Positions 16,783 through 24,800 of a DNA stretch of 64,000 nucleotides are shown here, in pieces. Where the stretch lies: the NCBI RefSeq assembly GCF_019599265.1, contig NZ_JAHZTC010000011.1:62001-126000 (forward strand), read 5' to 3'. Numbering within the stretch: the first letter of the stretch is position 1; each line of letters begins with the position of its first letter. The DNA is from Pontibacter sp. HSC-14F20 (GTDB lineage Bacteria > Bacteroidota > Bacteroidia > Cytophagales > Hymenobacteraceae). The notes beneath the pieces were generated by a model. It was not told the origin of the DNA. It saw only the letters and a list, made by a program, of their open reading frames with translations, and did not search any database. A program made the translations under genes and the position numbers.

Positions 16783-19271
16783 ACATATTAATGACAAGAT
16801 GCATCTGGGTGCTTGTGTTTCTGCTAATGACAGGCACAGCTTCTTCACAAGTTCTGAATAATCAAGCACAGAGCAATTCGATTGACTACACCCAGCCCCA
16901 GCAGTACCGCATCGGCGGGATTGAGTTTACAGGTATCAAGTTCCTGGACCCTATTTCACTTATTGGTGTTTCGGGTCTGAAAGTTGGTGATGAGATCACT
17001 GTTCCGGGCGAGGATATAAGCCGTGCCATTCAGAAACTATGGGACCAGGGTATTCTGGGTGATATAGACGTTTATGTAACACGTATCGAAGGCAACCAGA
17101 TTTTCCTGAACTTCGACCTGAAGGAACGCCCGCGTTTGTCTCGCTTCGAGTTTAATGGCATAAACAAATCACAGCAGGATGCCCTACGCGAGAAGATCAA
17201 CCTGATCAGAGGTAAAGTGGTAACGGATGCTGTGCTGAACCAGACGCGCGCCGCTATTCGTAAGTACTACGCTGAGAAAAGCTACCTCAACGCAAAAATC
17301 AATATCGTACAGCGCCCTGATTCCCTGACTCCAAACAGTGTGGTGCTGAACATCAATATTGACAGAGGAGATAAAGTAAAGATTTCTGAAATCATCTTTG
17401 AGGGCAATGAAGCTTTTGCTGACAAGAAACTGCGTCGCCAGCTCAAAAAGACAAAAGAGAAGCGCCTCTACAAGATATTTACTTCTTCGAAATTCCAGCG
17501 CTCTGAATACGAGAACGATAAGCAGCTACTGCTCGACTTCTATAACGCAGAGGGTTATCGTGATGCAATCATCGTGTCAGACACTGTATACAATATAAGT
17601 GAAGACCGGTTAGGTGTACGCATTACCCTGGATGAAGGCAACCGCTATTATTACCGCAACATTACCTGGAATGGAAATTACCTGTACGAGGATGATTACC
17701 TGACCCGCGTATTGGGAATCAATAAAGGTGATATTTATAACAAGCAGGAACTTGACAAACGCCTGAACTACAACCCGACAGGTATAGACGTATCTGCTCT
17801 CTATCAGAATGACGGTTACCTGTTCTTTAACATTGATCCGGTAGAGGTAAAAGTGGACGGTGACTCGATAGATATCGAGATGCGTGTGTCAGAAGGTCCG
17901 CAGGCAACGATCAGCAAAGTTACGGTGACGGGCAACACCAAAACAAGTGACCATGTGGTGCTTCGTGAGATTCGTACTTTACCTGGTCAGAAGTACAGCC
18001 GCGACGACCTGATTCGCTCCCGAAACGAATTAGCGAACCTAGGCTACTTTGACCCGGAAACAATCGGACTGAACCCGATGCCAAACCCGGAAGAAGGAAC
18101 TGTAGACATTAACTATAGCGTATCGGAGCGTCCGAATGACCAGATCAGCCTTTCAGGTGGTTGGGGTGGCCCGATTGGGGCGGTAGGTACCGTTGGCCTT
18201 ACTCTGAACAACTTCTCTACCCGTAAGCTGTTTAAACTATCAGAGTGGCGGCCATTACCTAGTGGCGATGGTCAGCGCCTTTCACTTAATGTGCAGGCAA
18301 ACGGACGCTACTACCAGTCTTACTCTTTCTCGTTCACTGAGCCATGGCTAGGTGGCCGTAAGCGAAACTCACTTACAGCGAGCGTGTTCAAGACTGTGCG
18401 TCGTGAGCCTAGAGCTGATGTTGACAGAAGATTGAATGTGGATGGTGGTGCCATAAGCTTAGGCCGTACTCTAAATTGGCCGGATAACTACTTCCAGTTA
18501 AGCCATACCCTGAGCTATAACCGCTATACCCTTAAAAATTACCCGTTATTTGGTACTGCATTCGAAAATGGTGTCTCAAACAATATTTCGTTTAACAACA
18601 CCTTAGCTCGTGTGAGTATTGATAATCCAACCTTTCCAAGAAGGGGTTCTAATATCTCTTTGAGCGTAAACCTGACACCGCCTTACTCGCTGTTCTCAGA
18701 CAAACGCAATAACTTTGAGTTCGTGGAATTTAATAAATGGATGCTCGATGCGTCCTTCTTCATGAATTTGGCAGGGAATTTGGTATTGAACACACGAGCC
18801 CACTTTGGTTTCCTGAATAACTACAATTCGAAGACAAGTATTGGTCCATTCGAGCGTTTTAGACTAGGAGGTAACGGTTTAGGTGGTGCTAACATCTTTG
18901 TAGGAACCGACTACATTGGCCTGCGTGGTTATGATGACGAGTCTGTGATTAACAATCCGGACCCGACATTAGTAAACACAGGTGGCATTGCTTATAACAA
19001 GTTTGTGATGGAGGCAAGGTATCTTATCTCTCCTAACCCGGGTGCTACGATCTATGGTCTCACATTCCTAGAGGCAGGTAACAGTTTTGGTAGTTACGAC
19101 CGATACAATCCGTTTAAACTGTATCGCTCAGGCGGTGTAGGTGTGCGTATCTTTATGGCGGCCTTCGGTCTGCTAGGCTTCGACTACGGTTGGAGATTCG
19201 ACGATGTGCCTGGACGTCCGGAGATGAAGCGTGGTCAGTTCCACTTCATGATCGGACAGCAGATACGATAA
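16779..19271 (+). CDS. bamA: outer membrane protein assembly factor BamA
   Basis: 830 residues. Signal peptide near residues 1-24, then about five POTRA domains to roughly residue 430 (for example YRIGGIEFTGIKFLDPISLIGVSGLKVGDEI, VKISEIIFEGNEAFADKKLRRQL, ATISKVTVTGNTKTSDHVVLREI), then an Omp85 beta-barrel ending in FHFMIGQQIR. The barrel carries the LGGNGLGGANIFVG and DYIGLRGYDD segments near the Omp85 signature. It inserts beta-barrel proteins into the outer membrane. The GTG start overlaps the uppS stop; an ATG at 16791 is an alternative four codons downstream. Two OmpH/Skp chaperone genes follow 9 bases later, a classic functional pairing. Confidence 0.93.
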   Translation: MNILMTRCIWVLVFLLMTGTASSQVLNNQAQSNSIDYTQPQQYRIGGIEFTGIKFLDPISLIGVSGLKVGDEITVPGEDISRAIQKLWDQGILGDIDVYVTRIEGNQIFLNFDLKERPRLSRFEFNGINKSQQDALREKINLIRGKVVTDAVLNQTRAAIRKYYAEKSYLNAKINIVQRPDSLTPNSVVLNINIDRGDKVKISEIIFEGNEAFADKKLRRQLKKTKEKRLYKIFTSSKFQRSEYENDKQLLLDFYNAEGYRDAIIVSDTVYNISEDRLGVRITLDEGNRYYYRNITWNGNYLYEDDYLTRVLGINKGDIYNKQELDKRLNYNPTGIDVSALYQNDGYLFFNIDPVEVKVDGDSIDIEMRVSEGPQATISKVTVTGNTKTSDHVVLREIRTLPGQKYSRDDLIRSRNELANLGYFDPETIGLNPMPNPEEGTVDINYSVSERPNDQISLSGGWGGPIGAVGTVGLTLNNFSTRKLFKLSEWRPLPSGDGQRLSLNVQANGRYYQSYSFSFTEPWLGGRKRNSLTASVFKTVRREPRADVDRRLNVDGGAISLGRTLNWPDNYFQLSHTLSYNRYTLKNYPLFGTAFENGVSNNISFNNTLARVSIDNPTFPRRGSNISLSVNLTPPYSLFSDKRNNFEFVEFNKWMLDASFFMNLAGNLVLNTRAHFGFLNNYNSKTSIGPFERFRLGGNGLGGANIFVGTDYIGLRGYDDESVINNPDPTLVNTGGIAYNKFVMEARYLISPNPGATIYGLTFLEAGNSFGSYDRYNPFKLYRSGGVGVRIFMAAFGLLGFDYGWRFDDVPGRPEMKRGQFHFMIGQQIR

Positions 19272-19280
19272 GGAATTAGT

Positions 19281-19943
19281 ATGAAAAAGTTTTTGTTCAT
19301 CTTTTTAGCCGGATTTTTCTTAACGACTGTTTCGCAGGCGCAGAAGTTTGGCTATATTGATTCTAACTTTATCCTGAGCAAGATGCCGGCTTATGCCAAA
19401 GCACAGGTAGAGCTTGATAAACAAAGCGCGGCCTGGCAGAAGGAGATAGAAGGTATGCACCAGGCGGTAGAAAAGATGAAGGAAGACTATAAGGCCGAAG
19501 AAGTGCTTCTGACGGAAGAGATGAAGAAGAAGCGCCTGGCAGAAATTTCCCGCAAAGAAAATGAAGTGCGTGAATACCAGCGCAAAGTCTTTGGTTTCGA
19601 GGGCATGATGTTCAAGCGCCGTCAGGACCTGATCAGACCGATACAGGATGAAGTTTTTACGGCAGTTGAGAAAGTTGCCAAGGCGAGAGGCCTGCAAACG
19701 GTATTTGATAAGTCAGGTGACCTGATCATGATCTATACCAATCCGGTGCATGATTACACAGAGTATGTGTTGGAAGAGCTGGGACTTGCTACGGATAAAC
19801 AGAATGTGCCTGGCAAACACCCGGCAGATGCGTTAGTGGATGACCCGGATAGTCTGCCTGAAACAGGTATACAAAACGAAGGGAACGAAACGCAGCAGGA
19901 CAAGAAAAAGGTGCCTCCAACAAAAAAGAAGTCAAACAACTAA
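19281..19943 (+). CDS. OmpH/Skp family periplasmic chaperone (first copy)
   Basis: 220 residues. Signal peptide MKKFLFIFLAGFFLTTVSQAQ, then KFGYIDSNFILSKMPAYAKAQVELDKQ, the Skp/OmpH start, followed by a long charged coiled coil (about residues 45-110) and a return segment. The last 45 residues are a low-complexity polar tail rich in Gln, Asn and Lys. Skp-type trimers hold unfolded outer-membrane proteins for BamA, encoded 9 bases upstream. A second copy follows 31 bases downstream; the pair differs mainly in the tail. Confidence 0.88.
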   Translation: MKKFLFIFLAGFFLTTVSQAQKFGYIDSNFILSKMPAYAKAQVELDKQSAAWQKEIEGMHQAVEKMKEDYKAEEVLLTEEMKKKRLAEISRKENEVREYQRKVFGFEGMMFKRRQDLIRPIQDEVFTAVEKVAKARGLQTVFDKSGDLIMIYTNPVHDYTEYVLEELGLATDKQNVPGKHPADALVDDPDSLPETGIQNEGNETQQDKKKVPPTKKKSNN

Positions 19944-19974
19944 ACAACAAGCATAACAAATTAACCATCCAATC

Positions 19975-20580
19975 ATGAACAAAATCAAATTTTTAGTAGT
20001 AGCGTTTTTCTTTATCAGCTTTGCCTCTTTTGCACAGACTAACGAGCAGGCGACTAAGATAGGATATGCTAACGTAGAAGAGATTCTGAGCAAGATGCCG
20101 GAAAGAGCTTCTATGCAGAAAGAATTGGAAGTATATGGACAGAAACTGCAGGAGCAGTTTGCAACAAAAGAAACAGAGTATAACACTAAGTTGCAGGCTT
20201 ACCAGAAAGGTGCTTCGACCATGGATAAAGTGGTGCGTGAAGACAAAGAGCGTGAACTGGTGAACCTAGAGCAGTCTATCCAGAAGTTCCAGTACGATGC
20301 TCAGATGTCTATCCGTGAAAAAGAGCAGTCACTGATTCAGCCAGTGCTTGTAAAGATCGAAAACGCTATCAAAGATGTAGCGAAAGAGAACGGTTACCTT
20401 TACATCCTGAGTGAGCAGGCTATTCTGGAAGGTCCTGAAAATGGCAGCATCAACAACTTGGTGTTCAAGAAACTGGGTGTAGACCCTAGCAAGCAGCCAG
20501 CAGCAGCACAGCAGGCTCAGCCACAGCAGCCAGCTGCCGCTAAGCCAGCAACTGCAACTCCAGCCAAGAAGAAAAAGTAA
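19975..20580 (+). CDS. OmpH/Skp family periplasmic chaperone (second copy)
   Basis: 201 residues. Signal peptide to about residue 21 (SFASFAQ), then KIGYANVEEILSKMPERASMQKELEVYGQKLQEQF, a coiled-coil arm and LIQPVLVKIENAIKDVAKENGYLYILSEQAILEG. The C-terminal tail is Ala/Pro/Gln/Lys-rich and ends in KKKK. Codon use is strongly optimised compared with the first copy, which suggests this is the more abundant chaperone. Last gene of the unit; a perfect 9-bp terminator begins 24 bases after the stop. Confidence 0.88.
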   Translation: MNKIKFLVVAFFFISFASFAQTNEQATKIGYANVEEILSKMPERASMQKELEVYGQKLQEQFATKETEYNTKLQAYQKGASTMDKVVREDKERELVNLEQSIQKFQYDAQMSIREKEQSLIQPVLVKIENAIKDVAKENGYLYILSEQAILEGPENGSINNLVFKKLGVDPSKQPAAAQQAQPQQPAAAKPATATPAKKKK

Positions 20581-20603
20581 TTAACACTCCTTTGTGAGTT
20601 TAG

Positions 20604-20640
20604 GAAAGCCGATGTTCTATACCTCGGCTTTCTTTTTGTT
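20604..20640 (+). terminator. terminator after the OmpH genes
   Basis: GAAAGCCGA (20604-20612) pairs perfectly with TCGGCTTTC (20624-20632), with an 11-base loop, followed by TTTTTGTT. It falls inside an in-frame 5' extension of rluD, which argues against that extension. Confidence 0.85.
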
Positions 20641-20659
20641 TATACCTAAATCCAGTACC

Positions 20660-21694
20660 GTGATTGACTTTGAAGAAGAGCAGGAGAGTATAGAAGATTC
20701 GGACGAATTATACGAACACCACCGCATTGTGGTGGACAAAGGGCAAGCGCTCCTGCGCATCGACAAGTTCCTGATGGATCGTTTACCCAATGTGACCCGC
20801 AACAAGTTACAAGGCGCTATACGTTCTGAATCAGTGCAGGTAAACCAAAAACCTGTGAAGGTAAGCTATAAGGTGAAGCCGCTGGATGTGATTACTATCA
20901 CATTGGCTACGCCTCCACGCGATACCGAAATTATTCCGGAGGATATACCGATCAACATCATTTATGAAGATGATGAGCTCCTGATCATTAACAAAGAGCC
21001 AGGTATGGTGGTGCACCCAGGGTTTAATAATTGGTCTGGTACGCTGGTTAATGCTCTTACATACTACTTGCAACAACTTCCTACTGCCCGCAACGGGGAG
21101 GGACGGCCTGGGCTTGTGCACCGGATTGATAAAGATACCTCTGGTTTATTGGTAATAGCGAAGACTGAGTATAGCATGGCTTTCCTTGCTAAGCAGTTTT
21201 TCAAGCATACGATCGAGCGAACTTATTATGCACTGGTGTGGGGAATACCAAAGCAGGATGCAGGCACGATTACAGGCCATGTGGGGCGCAGTGCAAAAGA
21301 CAGGAGAGTGATGACAGTATACCCTGGCGGAGAGTTTGGCAAGCATGCCGTTACTCATTATAAAGTACTTCAGAAATTTAAGTATGTGTCGTTGGTGCAG
21401 TGTAACCTGGAGACGGGAAGAACACACCAGATAAGGGCACATATGAAGTACCTGGGGCATCCGCTGTTTTCTGATGCAACTTATGGAGGCGACAACGTCC
21501 TGCAAGGTATGCCAACAGGCTCTTATAAGACATTCGTTGAAAACACTTTTAAACTGATGCCGCGTCAGGCATTGCATGCTAAATCGCTCGGTTTTGTGCA
21601 TCCAACCACAAAAGAGTTTATACAGTTCAACTCCGAATTGCCCGACGACTTTCAAGCGGCGTTGGCAAAGTGGTCACTGTACGAAAATCAGTAA
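20660..21694 (+). CDS. rluD: RluA/RluD family 23S rRNA pseudouridine synthase
   Basis: Isomerises uridine to pseudouridine in large-subunit rRNA. An S4-type RNA-binding domain lies at the N-terminus (ALLRIDKFLMDRLPNVTRNKLQGAIRSESVQVN), then the catalytic domain with the RluA signature VHRIDKDTSGLLVIAKT, whose Asp is the nucleophile, and the ETGRTHQIRAHM segment. I chose the GTG at 20660 (VIDFEEEQ). The frame is open back to 20594, but that stretch contains the terminator of the preceding unit, so it is not coding. 344 residues. RluD versus another RluA-family member is a likely but not certain call. Confidence 0.87.
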   Translation: MIDFEEEQESIEDSDELYEHHRIVVDKGQALLRIDKFLMDRLPNVTRNKLQGAIRSESVQVNQKPVKVSYKVKPLDVITITLATPPRDTEIIPEDIPINIIYEDDELLIINKEPGMVVHPGFNNWSGTLVNALTYYLQQLPTARNGEGRPGLVHRIDKDTSGLLVIAKTEYSMAFLAKQFFKHTIERTYYALVWGIPKQDAGTITGHVGRSAKDRRVMTVYPGGEFGKHAVTHYKVLQKFKYVSLVQCNLETGRTHQIRAHMKYLGHPLFSDATYGGDNVLQGMPTGSYKTFVENTFKLMPRQALHAKSLGFVHPTTKEFIQFNSELPDDFQAALAKWSLYENQ

Positions 21695-21726
21695 GGCATA
21701 ACTCATATAAAACTTACCTGAAGGTA

Positions 21727-21750
21727 TGTCTCGTTCTGAAATACGTTGAC
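21727..21750 (+). repeat. left terminal inverted repeat of the IS3 element
   Basis: Begins TGTCTCGTTCTGAAATA and matches the reverse complement of 23055-23078 at 21 of 24 positions. Confidence 0.88.
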
Positions 21751-21772
21751 GGTTTTGAGACGAAGTTACTTT

Positions 21773-22687
21773 TTAAATTGAGACCTCCAATGCGTTTGTG
21801 TTGGAGGTTTTCTTTTTCCACTGTTTCACCTCTAATTTATCCTGCCGGTGCATCTGCTCGGGTGTGAGGAGATGACACGAGAGGTGGGGCCTGAGGCAGT
21901 TGTAGATGTCCACTGACTCTCGGATCACTGCCACGGCCTCCAGGTGGTGGGCAAAGCCCCGCTCGAGGGCGAACTCATCCTTCAAGATGCCATTCACCCG
22001 CTCAGCCACCGCGTTCTGGTAGGGGTCGTACTTCTCGGTCATACTTGGCTTTATCTGCGCCTTTTCCAGCAGCTGCTGGTACTCTGCAGCGCAGTAGGGC
22101 AGTCCCCGGTCCGAATGGTGGATCAGGTGAAAGCCATACTTTCTTTTGCCCACAGCCATCTGCAGGGCCTGCAGGGGCCCCTCTGCCCGCAGGTCCTCGG
22201 AGAGGTGGTAGCCCATGATCTTTTTAGAGTAGGCATCCGTGACCAGGGAAAGGTAGTTATGCCCTTGCCGGGTGGGGATGTAGGTGATGTCTGCCGCCCA
22301 CACCTGCTCAGGGCGCTCTATTTTGAGTCCCTCCACCAGGTTCCTGTGCTTTTTCATCCAGTGCTTTGAATCAGTCGTTTTATGGTAGCTCTTGCGAGGC
22401 TTGATCAGCAGGCCTCTTTCTCTTAGAATCGCAAAGAGCTTGTCTCGTCCCACCTGCAGCTGCTCCTGCAAGAGATGATAGAGCTTGCGGGTGCCCAGGC
22501 GCGGCATCTGCATCCGGATCTGCTCCACCAGCTCCACGAGCTGATCGGCGATCTGCTTTTGTTCCAGAACTCTTGCCTGCCGCTGATAGTAGGCTTGTCT
22601 GCTGTGGCCAAGCAGTCTACAGGCCACAGAAAGGCTTATCTGCCCTTCCTGGCGGAGGTGTTCGACGGCCCCTCCAGTGGCTTTTTT
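21773..22687 (-). CDS. IS3-family transposase, OrfB part (DDE integrase domain)
   Basis: About 300 residues read after a -1 frameshift from orfA. An HTH_21-like segment (SVACRLLGHSRQAYYQRQ) comes first, then the rve integrase core with the three acidic residues: Asp in VWAADITYIP, Asp in LIHHSDRGLPY, and Glu in AVAERVNGILKDEF. The end is IYNCLRPHLSCHLLTPEQMH. Reading on in this frame beyond 22687 to 22855 gives unconserved, out-of-frame sequence, so I do not treat it as coding. No stop or frameshift breaks the catalytic domain, so the element may be active. The fused OrfAB product would be about 421 residues. Confidence 0.9.
   Translation of the reverse strand, partial: KKATGGAVEHLRQEGQISLSVACRLLGHSRQAYYQRQARVLEQKQIADQLVELVEQIRMQMPRLGTRKLYHLLQEQLQVGRDKLFAILRERGLLIKPRKSYHKTTDSKHWMKKHRNLVEGLKIERPEQVWAADITYIPTRQGHNYLSLVTDAYSKKIMGYHLSEDLRAEGPLQALQMAVGKRKYGFHLIHHSDRGLPYCAAEYQQLLEKAQIKPSMTEKYDPYQNAVAERVNGILKDEFALERGFAHHLEAVAVIRESVDIYNCLRPHLSCHLLTPEQMHRQDKLEVKQWKKKTSNTNALEVSI
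21783..21817 (+). terminator. plus-strand terminator inside the left end of the IS
   Basis: ACCTCCAA (21783-21790) pairs with TTGGAGGT (21801-21808), followed by TTTCTTTTT. It would stop rluD transcripts from running through the element. It is also within the last codons of orfB on the other strand. Confidence 0.6.
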
Positions 22688-23037
22688 CGGATCTGAATCC
22701 CCATCTCTCCCTCGGCCACGTCGATGATGGTGTCCAGCAGCTTGGCCTTGAGCTCGGCCTCTTTCAGTTGCTTTTGAGTGGCAGCAAGCTGGGCTTCCAG
22801 TTCTTTGATGCGTTGGTTGGGTGTCTGGGACATAGCGGTTGGATTGTAGTCCCAAGTTAAGCGACCGTGCTTACGAAGCCAAACCAGCACGGTGCTTCTG
22901 CCCTGGATGCCGTACTTTTTCTGGGCTTGTTTGTAGGTCAGATCCCCTTGCTCTACCTCGGCCACCACCTGTAGTTTAAAGCCTAAGGTGTAGTCGCGCT
23001 GGGTGCGCTTGCTTTTTTTCTCTGTCGCTTTTTCCAT
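22636..23037 (-). CDS. IS3-family transposase, OrfA (helix-turn-helix)
   Basis: 133 residues. N-terminal helix-turn-helix (YTLGFKLQVVAEVEQGDLTYKQAQKKYGIQGRSTVLVWLRKHG) that binds the inverted repeats, followed by a leucine-zipper-like coiled coil (NQRIKELEAQLAATQKQLKEAELKAKLLD) for multimerisation. Near the C-terminus, the codons CGA AAA AAG hold the slippery heptamer at 22681-22687, where -1 slippage joins OrfA to OrfB. OrfA alone normally represses transposition, while OrfAB is the transposase. Confidence 0.9.
   Translation of the reverse strand: MEKATEKKSKRTQRDYTLGFKLQVVAEVEQGDLTYKQAQKKYGIQGRSTVLVWLRKHGRLTWDYNPTAMSQTPNQRIKELEAQLAATQKQLKEAELKAKLLDTIIDVAEGEMGIQIRKKPLEGPSNTSARKGR
22681..22687 (-). 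other. programmed -1 ribosomal frameshift heptamer A AAA AAG
   Basis: In the orfA frame the heptamer reads A AAA AAG. Slipping one base back continues as GCC ACT GGA (Ala-Thr-Gly), exactly the open frame of orfB. This is the standard IS3-family signal. No pseudoknot was modelled. Confidence 0.85.
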
Positions 23038-23054
23038 ATAAGGTTGATTTTAGT

Positions 23055-23078
23055 GTCAACCTATTTCAGGACGGGACA
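23055..23078 (-). repeat. right terminal inverted repeat of the IS3 element
   Basis: Ends CAGGACGGGACA on the plus strand; its reverse complement matches 21727-21750 at 21 of 24 positions. Confidence 0.88.
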
Positions 23079-23088
23079 GGATAGACAC

Positions 23089-23120
23089 AAAAAGCCCGCT
23101 CTGTATAGAGCGGGCTTTTT
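23089..23120 (-). terminator. terminator of the TPR gene, symmetric
   Basis: A perfect 14-bp stem (AAAAAGCCCGCTCT / AGAGCGGGCTTTTT) with loop GTAT. It works in principle on both strands and lies 24 bases past the TPR gene stop. Confidence 0.9.
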
Positions 23121-23143
23121 CATGCTTCAGCGGTCAGTTAAAA

Positions 23144-24748
23144 CTAACGCTTCTTTTTAGTAGCAGTCGACTTGTTGATCTCAGCAAGTGCTGTTTCTGC
23201 TTGGGTGTTAGTTGGGTCTAACGTTTTTACCTCTGTCCAGTACTTGATCGCATCCTCGCGCTCACCTTTGAGATAGAAATAGTAACCCAGGTATGTATTC
23301 GCTTCGATCAGCTCTTTCTTATACTTCTCTTTCTCGCCGTTCGTAAGCTTGATAAATTCCTCGTAGTGAGGTTTAGCTAAGCCTTGCTCTGTCTCAGGGT
23401 CCAGGTTAGCCTGTGCACGGGCTCTCCACAGGTGCGCATAAGCATAAGTAGGGTTAGCGTCCGTGATCTTCTTATAAGTCTCGTCAGCCTTCTCAAACTG
23501 CTCTGCCATCATATAGGCATTACCCAGGTGGAAGTAGTCTGTGTTGGAAGCACCGAGTTTCTCCTGCTTTCTGTTATATACCTCCACAGCTTTGTCAAAC
23601 TGCTTTTCACGGGCATACATGTTAGCCAGGTCATAATAAAGCTCTGGTTTGCTTGGATCCAGCTCGATTGCTTTTTCCAGGTTCTCTACAGCTTTCGCAG
23701 GCTGGTTGTTTCTGGCCAGTATTCTGCCATAGTACTCATAGTCGCTTGCAATCAGGCTGTTCTGGTCTATCTTGCTCAGGTAGTTTTCCATGGCCTGAAG
23801 CGCTTCTTCAGGTTTGCCTAGCTCAAGGTATGAGTAAGCCAACAGACGGTTCATGGTCTTGTTGTTAGGTTCTGTTTTCAGCACTTCCTGTACTTCGCGC
23901 AGTGTACCTTCATAGTCCTTTGTCAGGAAAAGGAAAGATGCGTACTTGGCACGTGTAGCAGGCGTGTTCTCTGACATATCTACAAACTTCTTGAATGTAG
24001 AAAGTGCCAGGTCATACTGTCCGGCAAAATAATATAGTTCGCCAAGGTCGCTGTAAGCAGGAGCGTAGTTTGGATCCAGCTCAATTGCTTTCTTGTAAGC
24101 CTCTTCTGCTTCGTTGTAGTTACGTGAGCTGGTATAAAGCTGGCCTCTTCTCAGGTGTGCTTTAGGAGACTTGTCGTTGATACGAACAGCATTGTCGTAG
24201 CTTGTCATCGCCTGACCACCATTGCCTAGTTTCAGGTATGCATCACCCATCAGCAGGTAAGCTTCAGCGTTGTTTTTATCACGCTCTACTGCCTGCTTCA
24301 GGTATTCTATTGCTTTGTTGTAATCCTGCTCTGTTGCCTCAGGAGCCATTAAGTAAGCTTCGCCGATGCTAGCCAGTACAAAAGCATCCTTTTTGCCGCG
24401 CTTCATGGCGTCAGCAAAATGTTTCTCAGCGCCGGCACGATTGCCTTTGGCGATCTCTACTTTACCCAATCCTACCATGTTGATGGCAGACTTTGAGTTC
24501 TTTGCCAGACCCTGATTAAAGTAGTAGGCTGCTGAGTCCACATTTTCAGAACGCAGGTATACATCACCCAGTCCAAAATAAGCGTTGTCAGCGTTTTTAT
24601 TGTTCAACTGAGATTTATAAATAGATTTAGCCTCCTGATAGCGCCCTAGTTCAGCCGCTTTACGGCCCTGATCGCCAGACTGCGCAAATGCCGCTGCTGT
24701 AGGGAACATGGCAGCTACCAGTAAAGCATATTTCCAGTTATTTGTCAT
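23144..24748 (-). CDS. periplasmic TPR-repeat protein
   Basis: 534 residues. Signal peptide to about residue 22 (AAAFAQ), then roughly a dozen tetratricopeptide repeats (for example AYFGLGDVYLRSENVDSAAYYFNQGLAKN, PAYSDLGELYYFAGQYDLALSTFKKFVD, AYAHLWRARAQANLD) with a basic C-terminus TKKKR. TPR arrays are protein-binding scaffolds. It is the last gene of the Ton cluster, 52 bases after the PstS-like gene, and a strong terminator follows. A role in holding or regulating the Ton machinery in the periplasm is plausible from context but unproven. Confidence 0.82.
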   Translation of the reverse strand: MTNNWKYALLVAAMFPTAAAFAQSGDQGRKAAELGRYQEAKSIYKSQLNNKNADNAYFGLGDVYLRSENVDSAAYYFNQGLAKNSKSAINMVGLGKVEIAKGNRAGAEKHFADAMKRGKKDAFVLASIGEAYLMAPEATEQDYNKAIEYLKQAVERDKNNAEAYLLMGDAYLKLGNGGQAMTSYDNAVRINDKSPKAHLRRGQLYTSSRNYNEAEEAYKKAIELDPNYAPAYSDLGELYYFAGQYDLALSTFKKFVDMSENTPATRAKYASFLFLTKDYEGTLREVQEVLKTEPNNKTMNRLLAYSYLELGKPEEALQAMENYLSKIDQNSLIASDYEYYGRILARNNQPAKAVENLEKAIELDPSKPELYYDLANMYAREKQFDKAVEVYNRKQEKLGASNTDYFHLGNAYMMAEQFEKADETYKKITDANPTYAYAHLWRARAQANLDPETEQGLAKPHYEEFIKLTNGEKEKYKKELIEANTYLGYYFYLKGEREDAIKYWTEVKTLDPTNTQAETALAEINKSTATKKKR

Positions 24749-24800
24749 TGTTAGTTTAATTTAGGTTGTGTTATTATTGTTTGTATTCTGTTTGTAATCG

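Larger units (their letters stand above)
21727..23078. mobile_element. IS3-family insertion sequence, apparently complete (1352 bp)
   Basis: Bounded by 24-bp imperfect inverted repeats (21 of 24 match) that begin TG and end CA, as is usual for IS3. It carries overlapping orfA and orfB on the minus strand, joined by an A6G slippery heptamer. It sits in the gap between rluD and the convergent TPR gene and interrupts no gene; the right end stops 10 bases before the TPR gene terminator. No matching 3-4 base target duplication is visible (GGTA on the left, GGAT on the right), so the flanks may have mutated or recombined. No second copy is in the window. Confidence 0.9.

Noticed and set aside
22688..22855. 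Upstream part of the orfB frame in the IS
   Set aside because: It overlaps orfA out of frame; OrfB is reached by the A6G frameshift at 22681-22687, so this part is not translated.
21720..23085. Search for a target-site duplication around the IS
   Set aside because: Left flank GGTA and right flank GGAT do not match; I do not report a duplication.
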